DNA of 50,898 nucleotides from Agathobacter sp. GTDB taxonomy: Bacteria; Bacillota; Clostridia; Lachnospirales; Lachnospiraceae. Under the pieces are notes generated by a model. It worked only from the letters and a program-made list of their open reading frames with translations, was not told the DNA's origin and did not search any database. The position numbers and the translations under genes are program-made. Shown piece by piece: positions 8,343 to 15,348 of the stretch. Numbering within the stretch: position 1 is the first letter of the stretch; each line of letters starts with the position of its first letter. The stretch lies in NCBI GenBank assembly GCA_017481285.1, contig JAFUPI010000009.1, positions 1-50,898 on the forward strand. The letters are read 5' to 3'.

Positions 8343-10487
8343 TTACCAGTTTCTAGTTTCAAAAACATATTTATAATTCCAACTATACCAATCACAATAA
8401 TTATAATTGAATTGTGGTCCGAACGTTCCTGTTAAATAGTATGGATATGCATCATTCGCTTCTGCATAATATTTTGTCATTGTTCCATATGGATTACCAT
8501 CTGTCCATGAATTGCCTGTTAAAATTATTATCCATTCACGTCCTGCGTTTCCGTATTCATATGCCGGTGGTGCATCTGCTTTGGCAACACCCGTATCACA
8601 CACATATGAACTCCAATCGGTTGTACTAAACGAAGGTGCCTCTTTATATGCAGCACAATCTAATTTTACTACTGTACCCCAGCCATGCAGATATCCATCT
8701 TTCCATTCTCCCTCAACTAGATAATACGTTCTAAAGCCTTCCGTACACACACTCTCTTCCCAAGCTCCGAATCGGCCATAGCCATTTGGCATACCATCTT
8801 TCCATTCTCCTGTATAGTTTACAACATACGACTCAACTTTTGTTCCATAATAACCGCTAGAATGAGTTAAATCCATATGGATTACACATTCCCTATCTGT
8901 AACCCAAGTTTCCTCTTCTGGCTCTTCCTGTGTTTCCGGCTCCTCACTTTCAGATGGCTGAGGTGCTGGCTCTTCACTTGCCGGCGGCTGCGGTGTTGGA
9001 GTTTCGCTTGCAGGTGGCTGCGGTGTTGGAGTTTCACTTACCGGTGGTTGAGGTGTTGACTCAGTTTCTGGCTCTTGACTATCGTCTTCAACATTTCCTT
9101 CTCCAGAATTCTCCGTATTGTACTCTTCTGAATCCTCTTGCACCGATTCACTTGTTGTGTCCTCACTTTCTTCCGGTTGGTGCGTTGAATTATTTACAGT
9201 ATTATTATTGCCACCATTATTAACAACTTGATTATTTCCTCTAGAAGAAGACAGTATTACAATTCCAGCTACAGCTACAACCAGCACTATCAAGACCGCT
9301 GCAATCGTCATAATTCCAGTTCTGCTCTTTAAGAAAAGTAATATAGGCAGTTCTTTTTCTTCTTTATTCTGCACATCCGTACTGCTTATCTGATTCTCCG
9401 TCATTCCCACTGCCACTGTAGCTTGTATTTCATTTGAATTACTATGTACACTATAATCTCCGGACACTGCTACTGTAAGTGGAATTTCTTCTTTCTGAGC
9501 TAAAACAATCGGTGCCGGTATAATATCAATCTCTTTTAATGCCTCCTTAAGTTCTAATACAGATTGATACCTGTCAACCGTTCTAATTGCTAAACATTTC
9601 TCTAATATTGCCCATAATTTCTCATCAATACCATACTCTGTAGCATCGCCTATCTCCGGATTCTCTATACGCTCTGTTGCATCATCTGGAACTTTTCCCG
9701 TTAAAGCATACAGGCAAGTTGCTCCAAGTGCGTATATGTCCGTCCAAGGTCCTTGCTTCCCCTTTCTTTGGTATTGTTCCAATGGCGCAAACCCCTGTTT
9801 CAAAATAACAGATAAGCTCTTTGACTGTTCTGCGATAACCTGTCTCGCCGCACCAAAATCAATCAGCTTAATCTCTCCATTGTTGCTGATATAAATATTA
9901 TCCGGTGAAATATCTCTGTGCATAACATTAAGATTATGTGTTATGAACAATGCATCTGTAATAACATTAAGGATTGTTACGACCTGTTCCTGTGAGATTT
10001 TACCTCCATGTTCTTTTATATAATGCTTGAGATCACACCCCTCTAAATATTCCATTACATAATATACTGTACTATTTTCATAAAAGAACTCATAAACACT
10101 TACAATATTTGGATTTCCATTAAAACGCGAAACGGTCTTTGCTTCTTCAAAAAACTTTTCTGCACCTGTACTGAAATTTTCTTTCTGCGTTGCATCGGCT
10201 AATGTCATTTGCGTAGTTCCAGTATCTCGGTGTGCTATGCCATTTGGATAATACTCTTTAATCGCAACTATCTTTTCCATCTGCATGTCATATGCTTTGT
10301 ATGTTACACCAAAACCACCTCTACCGAGAACCATACCAATATGATAACGCTGTTTTAATACCGTTCCTACCGGCAATATCCCCGCTTCTGGATGATATTG
10401 TGATTTTTTGTATCCACAATTACTACATGGTTCATTTTTCAAATTCCAAAAACAATTATCGCATAGTTTCTTCCCTTTTATATTCAT
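8343..10487 (-). CDS. membrane Ser/Thr protein kinase with zinc ribbon and extracytoplasmic MORN-like repeats
   Basis: 714 residues. N-terminal zinc ribbon with C9, C12, C21 and C24. The Hanks-type kinase domain (about 48-320) has the glycine loop GRGGFG (55-60), K77 in VAIKEYY, HRDISPDN (190-197) and DFG (210-212), all catalytic residues present. A transmembrane helix at 391-413 is followed by an Asn/Glu-rich linker, a Pro/Thr-rich decapeptide repeat (about 478-515) and a C-terminal domain with MORN-like motifs YTGEWKDGMPNGYG and EGEWKDGYLHGWG. MORN domains outside the membrane could sense envelope material (inference). Strong AGGAGG before the ATG; first gene of the operon. Confidence 0.9.
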   Translation of the reverse strand: MNIKGKKLCDNCFWNLKNEPCSNCGYKKSQYHPEAGILPVGTVLKQRYHIGMVLGRGGFGVTYKAYDMQMEKIVAIKEYYPNGIAHRDTGTTQMTLADATQKENFSTGAEKFFEEAKTVSRFNGNPNIVSVYEFFYENSTVYYVMEYLEGCDLKHYIKEHGGKISQEQVVTILNVITDALFITHNLNVMHRDISPDNIYISNNGEIKLIDFGAARQVIAEQSKSLSVILKQGFAPLEQYQRKGKQGPWTDIYALGATCLYALTGKVPDDATERIENPEIGDATEYGIDEKLWAILEKCLAIRTVDRYQSVLELKEALKEIDIIPAPIVLAQKEEIPLTVAVSGDYSVHSNSNEIQATVAVGMTENQISSTDVQNKEEKELPILLFLKSRTGIMTIAAVLIVLVVAVAGIVILSSSRGNNQVVNNGGNNNTVNNSTHQPEESEDTTSESVQEDSEEYNTENSGEGNVEDDSQEPETESTPQPPVSETPTPQPPASETPTPQPPASEEPAPQPSESEEPETQEEPEEETWVTDRECVIHMDLTHSSGYYGTKVESYVVNYTGEWKDGMPNGYGRFGAWEESVCTEGFRTYYLVEGEWKDGYLHGWGTVVKLDCAAYKEAPSFSTTDWSSYVCDTGVAKADAPPAYEYGNAGREWIIILTGNSWTDGNPYGTMTKYYAEANDAYPYYLTGTFGPQFNYNYCDWYSWNYKYVFETRNW
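8951..9070. repeat. 30-bp tandem repeat in the kinase gene, four units
   Basis: Units at 8951, 8981, 9011 and 9041, each 30 bp, the middle two nearly identical. In the kinase reading frame they encode repeats of the type ETPTPQPPAS, forming the linker outside the membrane. Unit number may vary between strains. Confidence 0.85.
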
Positions 10488-10528
10488 AGATTCCTCCTTT
10501 CCGTGTTTGTATCCTAAATTTTGGAAAT

Positions 10529-10537
10529 ATTATAACA
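10529..10537 (-). promoter_or_regulatory. extended -10 promoter of the kinase operon
   Basis: Minus-strand TGTTATAAT (10529-10537), a TGN extended -10, 41 bp before the kinase ATG. The -35 position (GTGTAA at 17 bp) is weak. This is the only promoter-like element in the gap. Confidence 0.55.
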
Positions 10538-10567
10538 TAATCTTCTTTTTTTTACACTAATTTTAAC

Positions 10568-10598
10568 ACAAAAAGCGCAATTCAAAGAATTGCGCTTT
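10568..10598 (-). terminator. intrinsic terminator of ribU
   Basis: Minus-strand hairpin AAAGCGCAATTC / GAATTGCGCTTT (12-bp arms, 10572-10598) running into TTTTTGT, 20 bp after the ribU stop. Confidence 0.88.
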
Positions 10599-10617
10599 AA
10601 CACCTAATTTATAATCT

Positions 10618-11346
10618 CTATTTTCTACCTTTTAATATCGGTGATAGTGGTTTGTACACCCAAATAGTAAGTATAGAAATCATCGTTCCTTTGATGATAT
10701 TTAATGGCCCTACACAAATAATTACAAAAGTAACAATATCCGTAATGGAAGCATTAATCGCACTTCCCATTGCAATAATCGACTCAAGTGGAATTCCATA
10801 TAATTTTGCAAATGCTGGAATTAAATAAATCGCGTTAAACATGGTACCGAAAACTGCCATACATATTGTACCTGCCACGCAGGAAATAATGGCTGAAGTC
10901 TTGCTCTTTTTCAAATGATAAATGATGGTTGCTGGGAGAATCATCGTACATCCAACTGCAAAGTTTGCCAAATCTCCCACAAATGCAGTACTGGTTGATT
11001 TAATGAACAGCTTAATCATTACTTTCAAAAATTCTGTTACAACACCTGCTACTGGTCCAAAGGCAAATCCACAGATGAGAACTGGAAGTTCACTAAAGTC
11101 CAATTCATAAAAAGGTGGGGCAATCATTGGAAGTGGAAATTCAAATAACATCAAAATTCCCGCTACCGCAGAAAACATACCAATCATAGCAATCTTTCTC
11201 GTGGTAATGATTTTTTCTTTTACCCCGCGTTTCTTTTGGATAAGGCGTTCTGCCACATAAGCTAACGCAAAAACGCCAGCAATTACCAGTGCAAAAACCA
11301 GTACGAATCCTACGTTTTCCGCTGCCTGTTTCAATAAATCACTCAT
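10618..11346 (-). CDS. ribU: ECF transporter S component, riboflavin (RibU-type)
   Basis: Membrane substrate-binding subunit of an energy-coupling factor transporter; it needs the shared EcfA/A'/T module encoded elsewhere. 242 residues, about six transmembrane helices, with an extra N-terminal helix (residues 13-31) before the conserved core that starts TRKIAMIGMFSAVAGIL. Motifs PPFYELDFSELPVL and FGPVAGVVTEFLK fit RibU. The FMN riboswitch directly upstream is decisive for substrate assignment. RBS GGAGGAAAA is just upstream. Confidence 0.92.
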   Translation of the reverse strand: MSDLLKQAAENVGFVLVFALVIAGVFALAYVAERLIQKKRGVKEKIITTRKIAMIGMFSAVAGILMLFEFPLPMIAPPFYELDFSELPVLICGFAFGPVAGVVTEFLKVMIKLFIKSTSTAFVGDLANFAVGCTMILPATIIYHLKKSKTSAIISCVAGTICMAVFGTMFNAIYLIPAFAKLYGIPLESIIAMGSAINASITDIVTFVIICVGPLNIIKGTMISILTIWVYKPLSPILKGRK

Positions 11347-11389
11347 TTTTCCTCCTTTTTCTTCAAAGTGGAAAATTTAGGAATCAAAA

Positions 11390-11415
11390 GGCCCTGGGTA
11401 CAATATACCCAGGGC
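11390..11415 (-). terminator. riboswitch-controlled terminator ahead of ribU
   Basis: Minus-strand hairpin GCCCTGGGTA / TACCCAGGGC (11391-11415) then CTTTTGATT, lying between the FMN aptamer and the ribU start. It fits transcription attenuation when FMN is bound. Confidence 0.75.
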
Positions 11416-11430
11416 ACGAAAATCCATAAT

Positions 11431-11550
11431 CTTTTCCTCTCTCATCCAGACTATACTGTCGGTTCTGGAATCTCACCAGATCGGCCTCATGCAATGCATA
11501 AGGTTCGCAGACTTTACTGCCGGTGGGGAATTACACCCCGCCCCGAAGAA
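11431..11550 (-). promoter_or_regulatory. FMN riboswitch (RFN element)
   Basis: The minus strand shows the conserved RFN blocks in order: CTTCGGGGCGGGGTG, AATTCCCCACCGGC, AGTAAAGTCTGCGA, then GCCGATCTGGTGAGATTCCAG, AACCGACAGTATAGTC and TGGATGAGAGAGGA. FMN binding should reduce expression of the transporter downstream through the terminator at 11390-11415. Confidence 0.96.
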
Positions 11551-11614
11551 TTAATATTTATTTTACATAAGTATTTTATGCTACCAATACTGATATGTCA
11601 ACACAAAGCTTCTC

Positions 11615-11854
11615 TTAAGAAATTATTGTATCAATGAATTTCTTATCTATTTTCGTAATTTGATATTCCTTGGCAACTGACACCAGCTTTTTAAAACATT
11701 CTTCCAAATCACGGATTCCATCTCCGCCATTCACAATGATGTATTCCATCATTTCCTTGGAAATATCCCAATCCTGAACTTCGTATTCGACAATCCATTC
11801 TTTTATGTAATTCATACAAACAGATACATATTCTGTGTCCATTCCGTTTATCAT
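11615..11854 (-). CDS. small protein of unknown function
   Basis: 79 residues, acidic, no transmembrane segment. RBS GAGGTGA lies just before the ATG and a near-consensus promoter lies upstream, so it is likely a real gene. The C-terminal half (VNGGDGIRDLEECFKKLV) recalls the helical lid of AAA+ ATPases such as the DnaA/RuvB types, but no ATPase domain is present. It is divergent from the XRE regulator at 11980. No function can be assigned. Confidence 0.65.
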   Translation of the reverse strand: MINGMDTEYVSVCMNYIKEWIVEYEVQDWDISKEMMEYIIVNGGDGIRDLEECFKKLVSVAKEYQITKIDKKFIDTIIS

Positions 11855-11882
11855 AATTATTCACCTCATCTAAATCATTTCC

Positions 11883-11911
11883 ATTTTACTCTTAATAAGA
11901 TTAATAGTCAA
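11883..11911 (-). promoter_or_regulatory. promoter of the 79-residue gene
   Basis: Minus-strand TTGACT (11906-11911), 17-bp spacer, TAAAAT (11883-11888). The divergent XRE gene starts 69 bp away, so the regulator could control both. Confidence 0.7.
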
Positions 11912-11979
11912 CTCTAGGAAAGTTTTATTTTTTATCTTTTTCTCTTGCTAAAATACTGTATGAGGAAGGATGTGATTGT

Positions 11980-12306
11980 ATGAAGAATTTAAAAGAATTA
12001 CGAAAACAAAATAACCTCAGTCAACAAAAACTTGCAGATATTTTGCATGTTAGTCAGCAATCCGTTTACAAGTATGAAAACGACATTACATCCCCTGACA
12101 TTGAGACCTTAATTCGTATGGCGGATTACTTCAATACATCCATTGACTATCTCGTCGAGCACACGGACATTCCACACAAAATTGAACCGGTGAAGGAAAC
12201 CATGTTGAATGAGGATGAATCCAAATTAATTGATAATTATCGCAAACTGTCTTCATCTCAAAAGAAACTCGTGCAAGCAATTACCGAGGAATATATTCGC
12301 GATTAA
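11980..12306 (+). CDS. XRE-family transcriptional regulator
   Basis: 108 residues. An HTH_3 domain fills residues 1-58 (LRKQNNLSQQKLADILHVSQQSVYKYEND), with a Cro/CI-like helix-turn-helix, followed by a short helical tail of unknown role. A TGCTAAAAT extended -10 lies at 11946-11955. Transcribed away from the 79-residue gene, which it may regulate (inference). A bidirectional terminator follows. Confidence 0.88.
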   Translation: MKNLKELRKQNNLSQQKLADILHVSQQSVYKYENDITSPDIETLIRMADYFNTSIDYLVEHTDIPHKIEPVKETMLNEDESKLIDNYRKLSSSQKKLVQAITEEYIRD

Positions 12307-12324
12307 TTTTATTGGGCAAACATA

Positions 12325-12358
12325 AAAGGGATTGCATCCATTTGGACGCAATCCCTTT
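12325..12358. terminator. bidirectional intrinsic terminator
   Basis: Perfect 11-bp stem AAAGGGATTGC / GCAATCCCTTT with a 12-nt loop, between the convergent XRE gene (+) and the membrane gene at 12382 (-). T-rich sequence follows on both sides (CTTAATTT on plus, TTATGTTTG on minus). Confidence 0.8.
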
Positions 12359-12381
12359 CTTAATTTAAAAATCATAATTCA

Positions 12382-12972
12382 TTACTCGCGGAATAATCTG
12401 TGGAAAATACTATAAAAGAAAAATTCTATCAAAAGCATTCCCACTCCAATTACTACATATACCATTGCCAAGCGCTGAATATGATTACCAACGCCCGCTT
12501 GCCATATAATATCGAATGGGCTTCCTGGATTTGCTTTTTCCAAATATTTCTCCTCAGAAATCTTTTCCTCATTCGTTCCTTTTTGGTATAAAACCATTCC
12601 GTCATCTGCAACTGCCATATCCGTAGATTTCATCACATGGAAACGTTTTATAATATCAACTGGAAACCCATCTAAGCATACAATTCTTTTTTCGTTGTCT
12701 TCATTTATATATTTCACATAATAATCATTATGTCCTGCATTATTGATTCCTACAATATCACAATCTTTAAAATATGCTGTGTTTCCTAAATTTTCATAGG
12801 ATAGGTCTTTATCTGAAATTCTATAAATCAAAAAATTCTGCACTAATACAACCAACACAATATTTATAAAAAAAACTGCTACCCATATAAAAATTGACAC
12901 TTGAGATTTTAATGGTTTTGGGAACAAACGACGAAACAAGGTCCCTGAATTCCAATATACAGAATCACTCAT
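12382..12972 (-). CDS. membrane protein of unknown function in SPFH operon
   Basis: 196 residues from the ATG at 12972, chosen because AGGAGGTG lies 6 bases upstream; a longer in-frame start at 13002 would lie inside the preceding gene. Two transmembrane segments, one near residues 26-49 and one near 168-190, flank a roughly 115-residue extracytoplasmic domain (PepSY/DUF-like beta pattern, unrecognised). Third gene of the SPFH/RHH operon, starting 1 bp after the RHH stop. Confidence 0.8.
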   Translation of the reverse strand: MSDSVYWNSGTLFRRLFPKPLKSQVSIFIWVAVFFINIVLVVLVQNFLIYRISDKDLSYENLGNTAYFKDCDIVGINNAGHNDYYVKYINEDNEKRIVCLDGFPVDIIKRFHVMKSTDMAVADDGMVLYQKGTNEEKISEEKYLEKANPGSPFDIIWQAGVGNHIQRLAMVYVVIGVGMLLIEFFFYSIFHRLFRE

Positions 12973-12973
12973 A

Positions 12974-13204
12974 TCATTCACCTCCTTCTTCCAATTCCTC
13001 ATTTAAGAAATCCAAGTCAAAAGGTTTATCTAGTTCGGTGGATACATATCCCCCGTTTTTCTTTCGTTGTTTGACACATTCGGTCAATAAGTATTCTATC
13101 TGGCCGTTCACAGATCGAAAATCATCCTCTGCCCAAGCTGCGATGGCATTGTAAAGCTTAGCAGAAAGACGAAGCGGAACCTGTTTTTTCTGATTATCTG
13201 CCAT
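12974..13204 (-). CDS. ribbon-helix-helix (Arc/MetJ-type) DNA-binding protein
   Basis: 76 residues. The N-terminal strand VPLRLSAKLYNAIAAWA and following VNGQIEYLLTECVKQR match the Arc-like fold: beta ribbon, helix, helix. The tail is Asp/Glu-rich. It sits 3 bp after the SPFH gene, a pairing often seen in Lachnospiraceae and related bacteria. The two TGATATCA palindromes in the operon promoter are good candidate binding sites, which would make it an autoregulator (inference). It is not evidently an antitoxin: no toxin-like partner is present. Confidence 0.87.
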   Translation of the reverse strand: MADNQKKQVPLRLSAKLYNAIAAWAEDDFRSVNGQIEYLLTECVKQRKKNGGYVSTELDKPFDLDFLNEELEEGGE

Positions 13205-13207
13205 AGC

Positions 13208-14200
13208 TTAATACAGACTTCCTGAATTTACAATTGGCTGAGCCTCTTTGTTGCCACAAAGTACAACCAAGAGATTAGAAACCATCGCTGCTTTTCTCTC
13301 TTCATCCAATTCTACTGTATTTTTCTCACTGAGTCTTTCTAATGCCATTTCTACCATGCCCACTGCACCATCCACGATGAGTTTTCTAGCATCTACAACT
13401 GCAGCAGCCTGCTGACGCTGAAGCATTGCTGCTGCAATTTCAGGTGCATATGCTAAGTAGGTAATGCGTGCATCTACGATTTCAAGACCAGCCTCCTGAA
13501 CGCGGGACTGAATTTCTTCTTTGATACGGTTGGCAACAATATCGCTGGAGCCACGAAGGCTGCCATCATCCGCAAGTCCATCACCTGTGGTATCTACGTT
13601 TGGAGCCACATCATAAGGATAAATACGAACAATATTACGAAGTGCACTATCACATTGTAAGGATAAGAACTCTTTATAGTTATCTACATTGAAGGCAGCT
13701 TTGGCAGTATCTACCACACGCCACATAACTGCGATACCAATTTCTACCGGGTTACCTAAGCAGTCATTGATTTTCTGCTTGTTATTGCTCAGAGTCATAA
13801 TCTTAAGGCTCATACGGTTTCCTGTCTCTACTGCAAGCATTTTTTCACTGGTGCTTACATCGCCACTCTGTTTCAACGAAGTATGTGCCGCAGGATTTAC
13901 CGCTGCACAAAGTGGATTTACAAAATAGAAGCCTTCCCCCTTTAATGTGCCGTAATATTCACCAAATAAGGTAAGCACCAATGCTTCCTGTGGTTTTAAA
14001 ACCTTAAGTCCCGCAAAACAGATACAGGAAAGAAAGAACCCTGCAATAGATAAGAGGATAAGCACTACACCTAATGCGCCTTCTGCTGTCTCTGTCATGG
14101 TAATACCACCCACGAAACCTACTATAGATAAAACCAATACCAAAATAAAGAATAGCATCATTGCTAAACCATTCTTTTTATTCGTCAACACTTTTTCCAT
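13208..14200 (-). CDS. SPFH/band-7 domain membrane protein (stomatin/flotillin type)
   Basis: 330 residues. Two hydrophobic segments (about 12-34 and 43-64) precede an SPFH domain (about 66-280) beginning VLKPQEALVLTLFGEYYGTL and including RSSDIVANRIKEEIQSRVQEAGLEIVDARITYLAYAPEIAAAML-type sequence (shown here as the segment around residues 213-262). SPFH proteins form membrane rings that organise microdomains and affect proteases or stress responses. No NfeD partner is nearby. Start has AAGGAGG 9 bases upstream. Confidence 0.9.
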   Translation of the reverse strand: MEKVLTNKKNGLAMMLFFILVLVLSIVGFVGGITMTETAEGALGVVLILLSIAGFFLSCICFAGLKVLKPQEALVLTLFGEYYGTLKGEGFYFVNPLCAAVNPAAHTSLKQSGDVSTSEKMLAVETGNRMSLKIMTLSNNKQKINDCLGNPVEIGIAVMWRVVDTAKAAFNVDNYKEFLSLQCDSALRNIVRIYPYDVAPNVDTTGDGLADDGSLRGSSDIVANRIKEEIQSRVQEAGLEIVDARITYLAYAPEIAAAMLQRQQAAAVVDARKLIVDGAVGMVEMALERLSEKNTVELDEERKAAMVSNLLVVLCGNKEAQPIVNSGSLY

Positions 14201-14237
14201 ATACTCTACCTCCTTGTATATCTCTTTTGATACTTAA

Positions 14238-14266
14238 ATGATATCATTTTGATATCATAATTACAA
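14238..14266 (-). promoter_or_regulatory. SPFH operon promoter with twin-palindrome operator
   Basis: Minus-strand -35 TTGTAA (14261-14266), 17-bp spacer, -10 TATCAT (14238-14243). Two identical 8-bp palindromes TGATATCA at 14239-14246 and 14250-14257 lie 11 bp apart, one covering the -10 and one in the spacer. One-helical-turn spacing of palindromic sites is typical for cooperative ribbon-helix-helix repressors. Confidence 0.75.
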
Positions 14267-14280
14267 GCGTAAAATATAAC

Positions 14281-14327
14281 AAAAAAAGAGTTTGTATATA
14301 GTGCAAATCAACTATATACAAACTCTT
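14281..14327 (-). terminator. intrinsic terminator of the DHH gene
   Basis: Minus-strand perfect 15-bp stem (14288-14302 with 14311-14325), 8-nt loop, then TTTTTTT. It follows the DHH stop by 6 bp. Confidence 0.88.
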
Positions 14328-14333
14328 ATTATT

Positions 14334-15254
14334 TTACATATTGGCTAACTCACAAAGCTCGGTCAGCATCTTTGGCAAATCGGTTGCCATGTTTTCATCA
14401 CTAAACTGGCAAGTACCTACTTTCTTGTGGCCTCCACCATTATAGCGAAGCATCAAGCTTCCAACGTTTACATCAGAAGTACGATTCAAAATGCTGTAAC
14501 CTACTGCTGCAGAACAACCTGCACCGCCGCGTCCGCTTACAATCCATGCAGAAATATTCTGTTCTGGATACATACTGTAAATCATGAAACGGTTACCTGT
14601 GTAGATAGGGTCTACACCACGAAGATCGGTAATGATGACATTACCTTCGGTTCTGGTATGCTTCGTCACCATTTCTTTGAACTTCTCTGTCTGTTCGTTA
14701 TAAACTTCAATACGCTCCTGCACGTCTGGCAATGCAAGGATTTCTTCTGTCGTCATGGTGCGGCATGCTTCCATGAGTTTTTCCATCAGCTGATAATTGG
14801 AAATAGAGAACTGTCTCCATCTTCCAAGACCTGTTCTTGGGTCCATAAGGAAGCCAACCAAAATCCAGCCTGTAGGATTCATCACTTCATCGATGGTTAA
14901 ATTACCAGAGTCTACCTTGTCAACCGCTTCCATCATATCGTCAAACTGTGGGAAACGTTCTTTTCCACCATAATATTCATAAATGATACGTGCACAGGAA
15001 GGAGTGATACGGCTTTCTCCTTTGTATTTGCCTTCTAATTCTAATCTTTCGTGTTCGCTGGAATGATGGTCGAACCACAAACCACAGCCTTCTACAAAAG
15101 GCACGTTTGCAAGAACATCATTTTCATCTACTGGAACAAGACCATCCTGCAAATCCTTTGGATGTGCAAATTTCCAGCTGTCGATGATACCAGCTTCTAA
15201 CAATAATGCACCACATGCAAGTCCATCAAAATCAGAACGTGTTACTAATCTCAT
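14334..15254 (-). CDS. DHH-family phosphoesterase
   Basis: 306 residues from the ATG at 15254, preceded by GGGGG; an in-frame TTG five codons upstream would overlap this site. Metal-binding motifs: RSDFDGLACG (residues 4-13), the signature WFDHHSSEH in mid N-domain, and the C-terminal DHHA1 motif NGGGHKKVGTC. The family includes nanoRNases and cyclic dinucleotide or polyphosphate phosphoesterases; the substrate of this one is unknown. Monocistronic with its own promoter and terminator. Confidence 0.88.
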   Translation of the reverse strand: MRLVTRSDFDGLACGALLLEAGIIDSWKFAHPKDLQDGLVPVDENDVLANVPFVEGCGLWFDHHSSEHERLELEGKYKGESRITPSCARIIYEYYGGKERFPQFDDMMEAVDKVDSGNLTIDEVMNPTGWILVGFLMDPRTGLGRWRQFSISNYQLMEKLMEACRTMTTEEILALPDVQERIEVYNEQTEKFKEMVTKHTRTEGNVIITDLRGVDPIYTGNRFMIYSMYPEQNISAWIVSGRGGAGCSAAVGYSILNRTSDVNVGSLMLRYNGGGHKKVGTCQFSDENMATDLPKMLTELCELANM

Positions 15255-15298
15255 ATGTATTTCCCCCAATCATAGTTCTCCAAAAATGATATAGATAT

Positions 15299-15327
15299 AG
15301 TGTATCATAAAAATGGATTTTTTACAA
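15299..15327 (-). promoter_or_regulatory. promoter of the DHH gene
   Basis: Minus-strand TTGTAA (15322-15327), 17-bp spacer, TACACT (15299-15304), 45 bp before the start codon. It lies 21 bp beyond the tex stop; no terminator is visible for tex, so read-through is possible. Confidence 0.5.
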
Positions 15328-15348
15328 TCTGAATAAATAGGCGAAGCA

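Noticed and set aside
8414-9223. Plus-strand open frames opposite the kinase gene
   Set aside because: They mirror the kinase coding sequence and its 30-bp repeat, with no start signals.
12974-13204. RHH protein as an antitoxin
   Set aside because: The adjacent genes are an SPFH protein and a two-TM protein with no toxin features.
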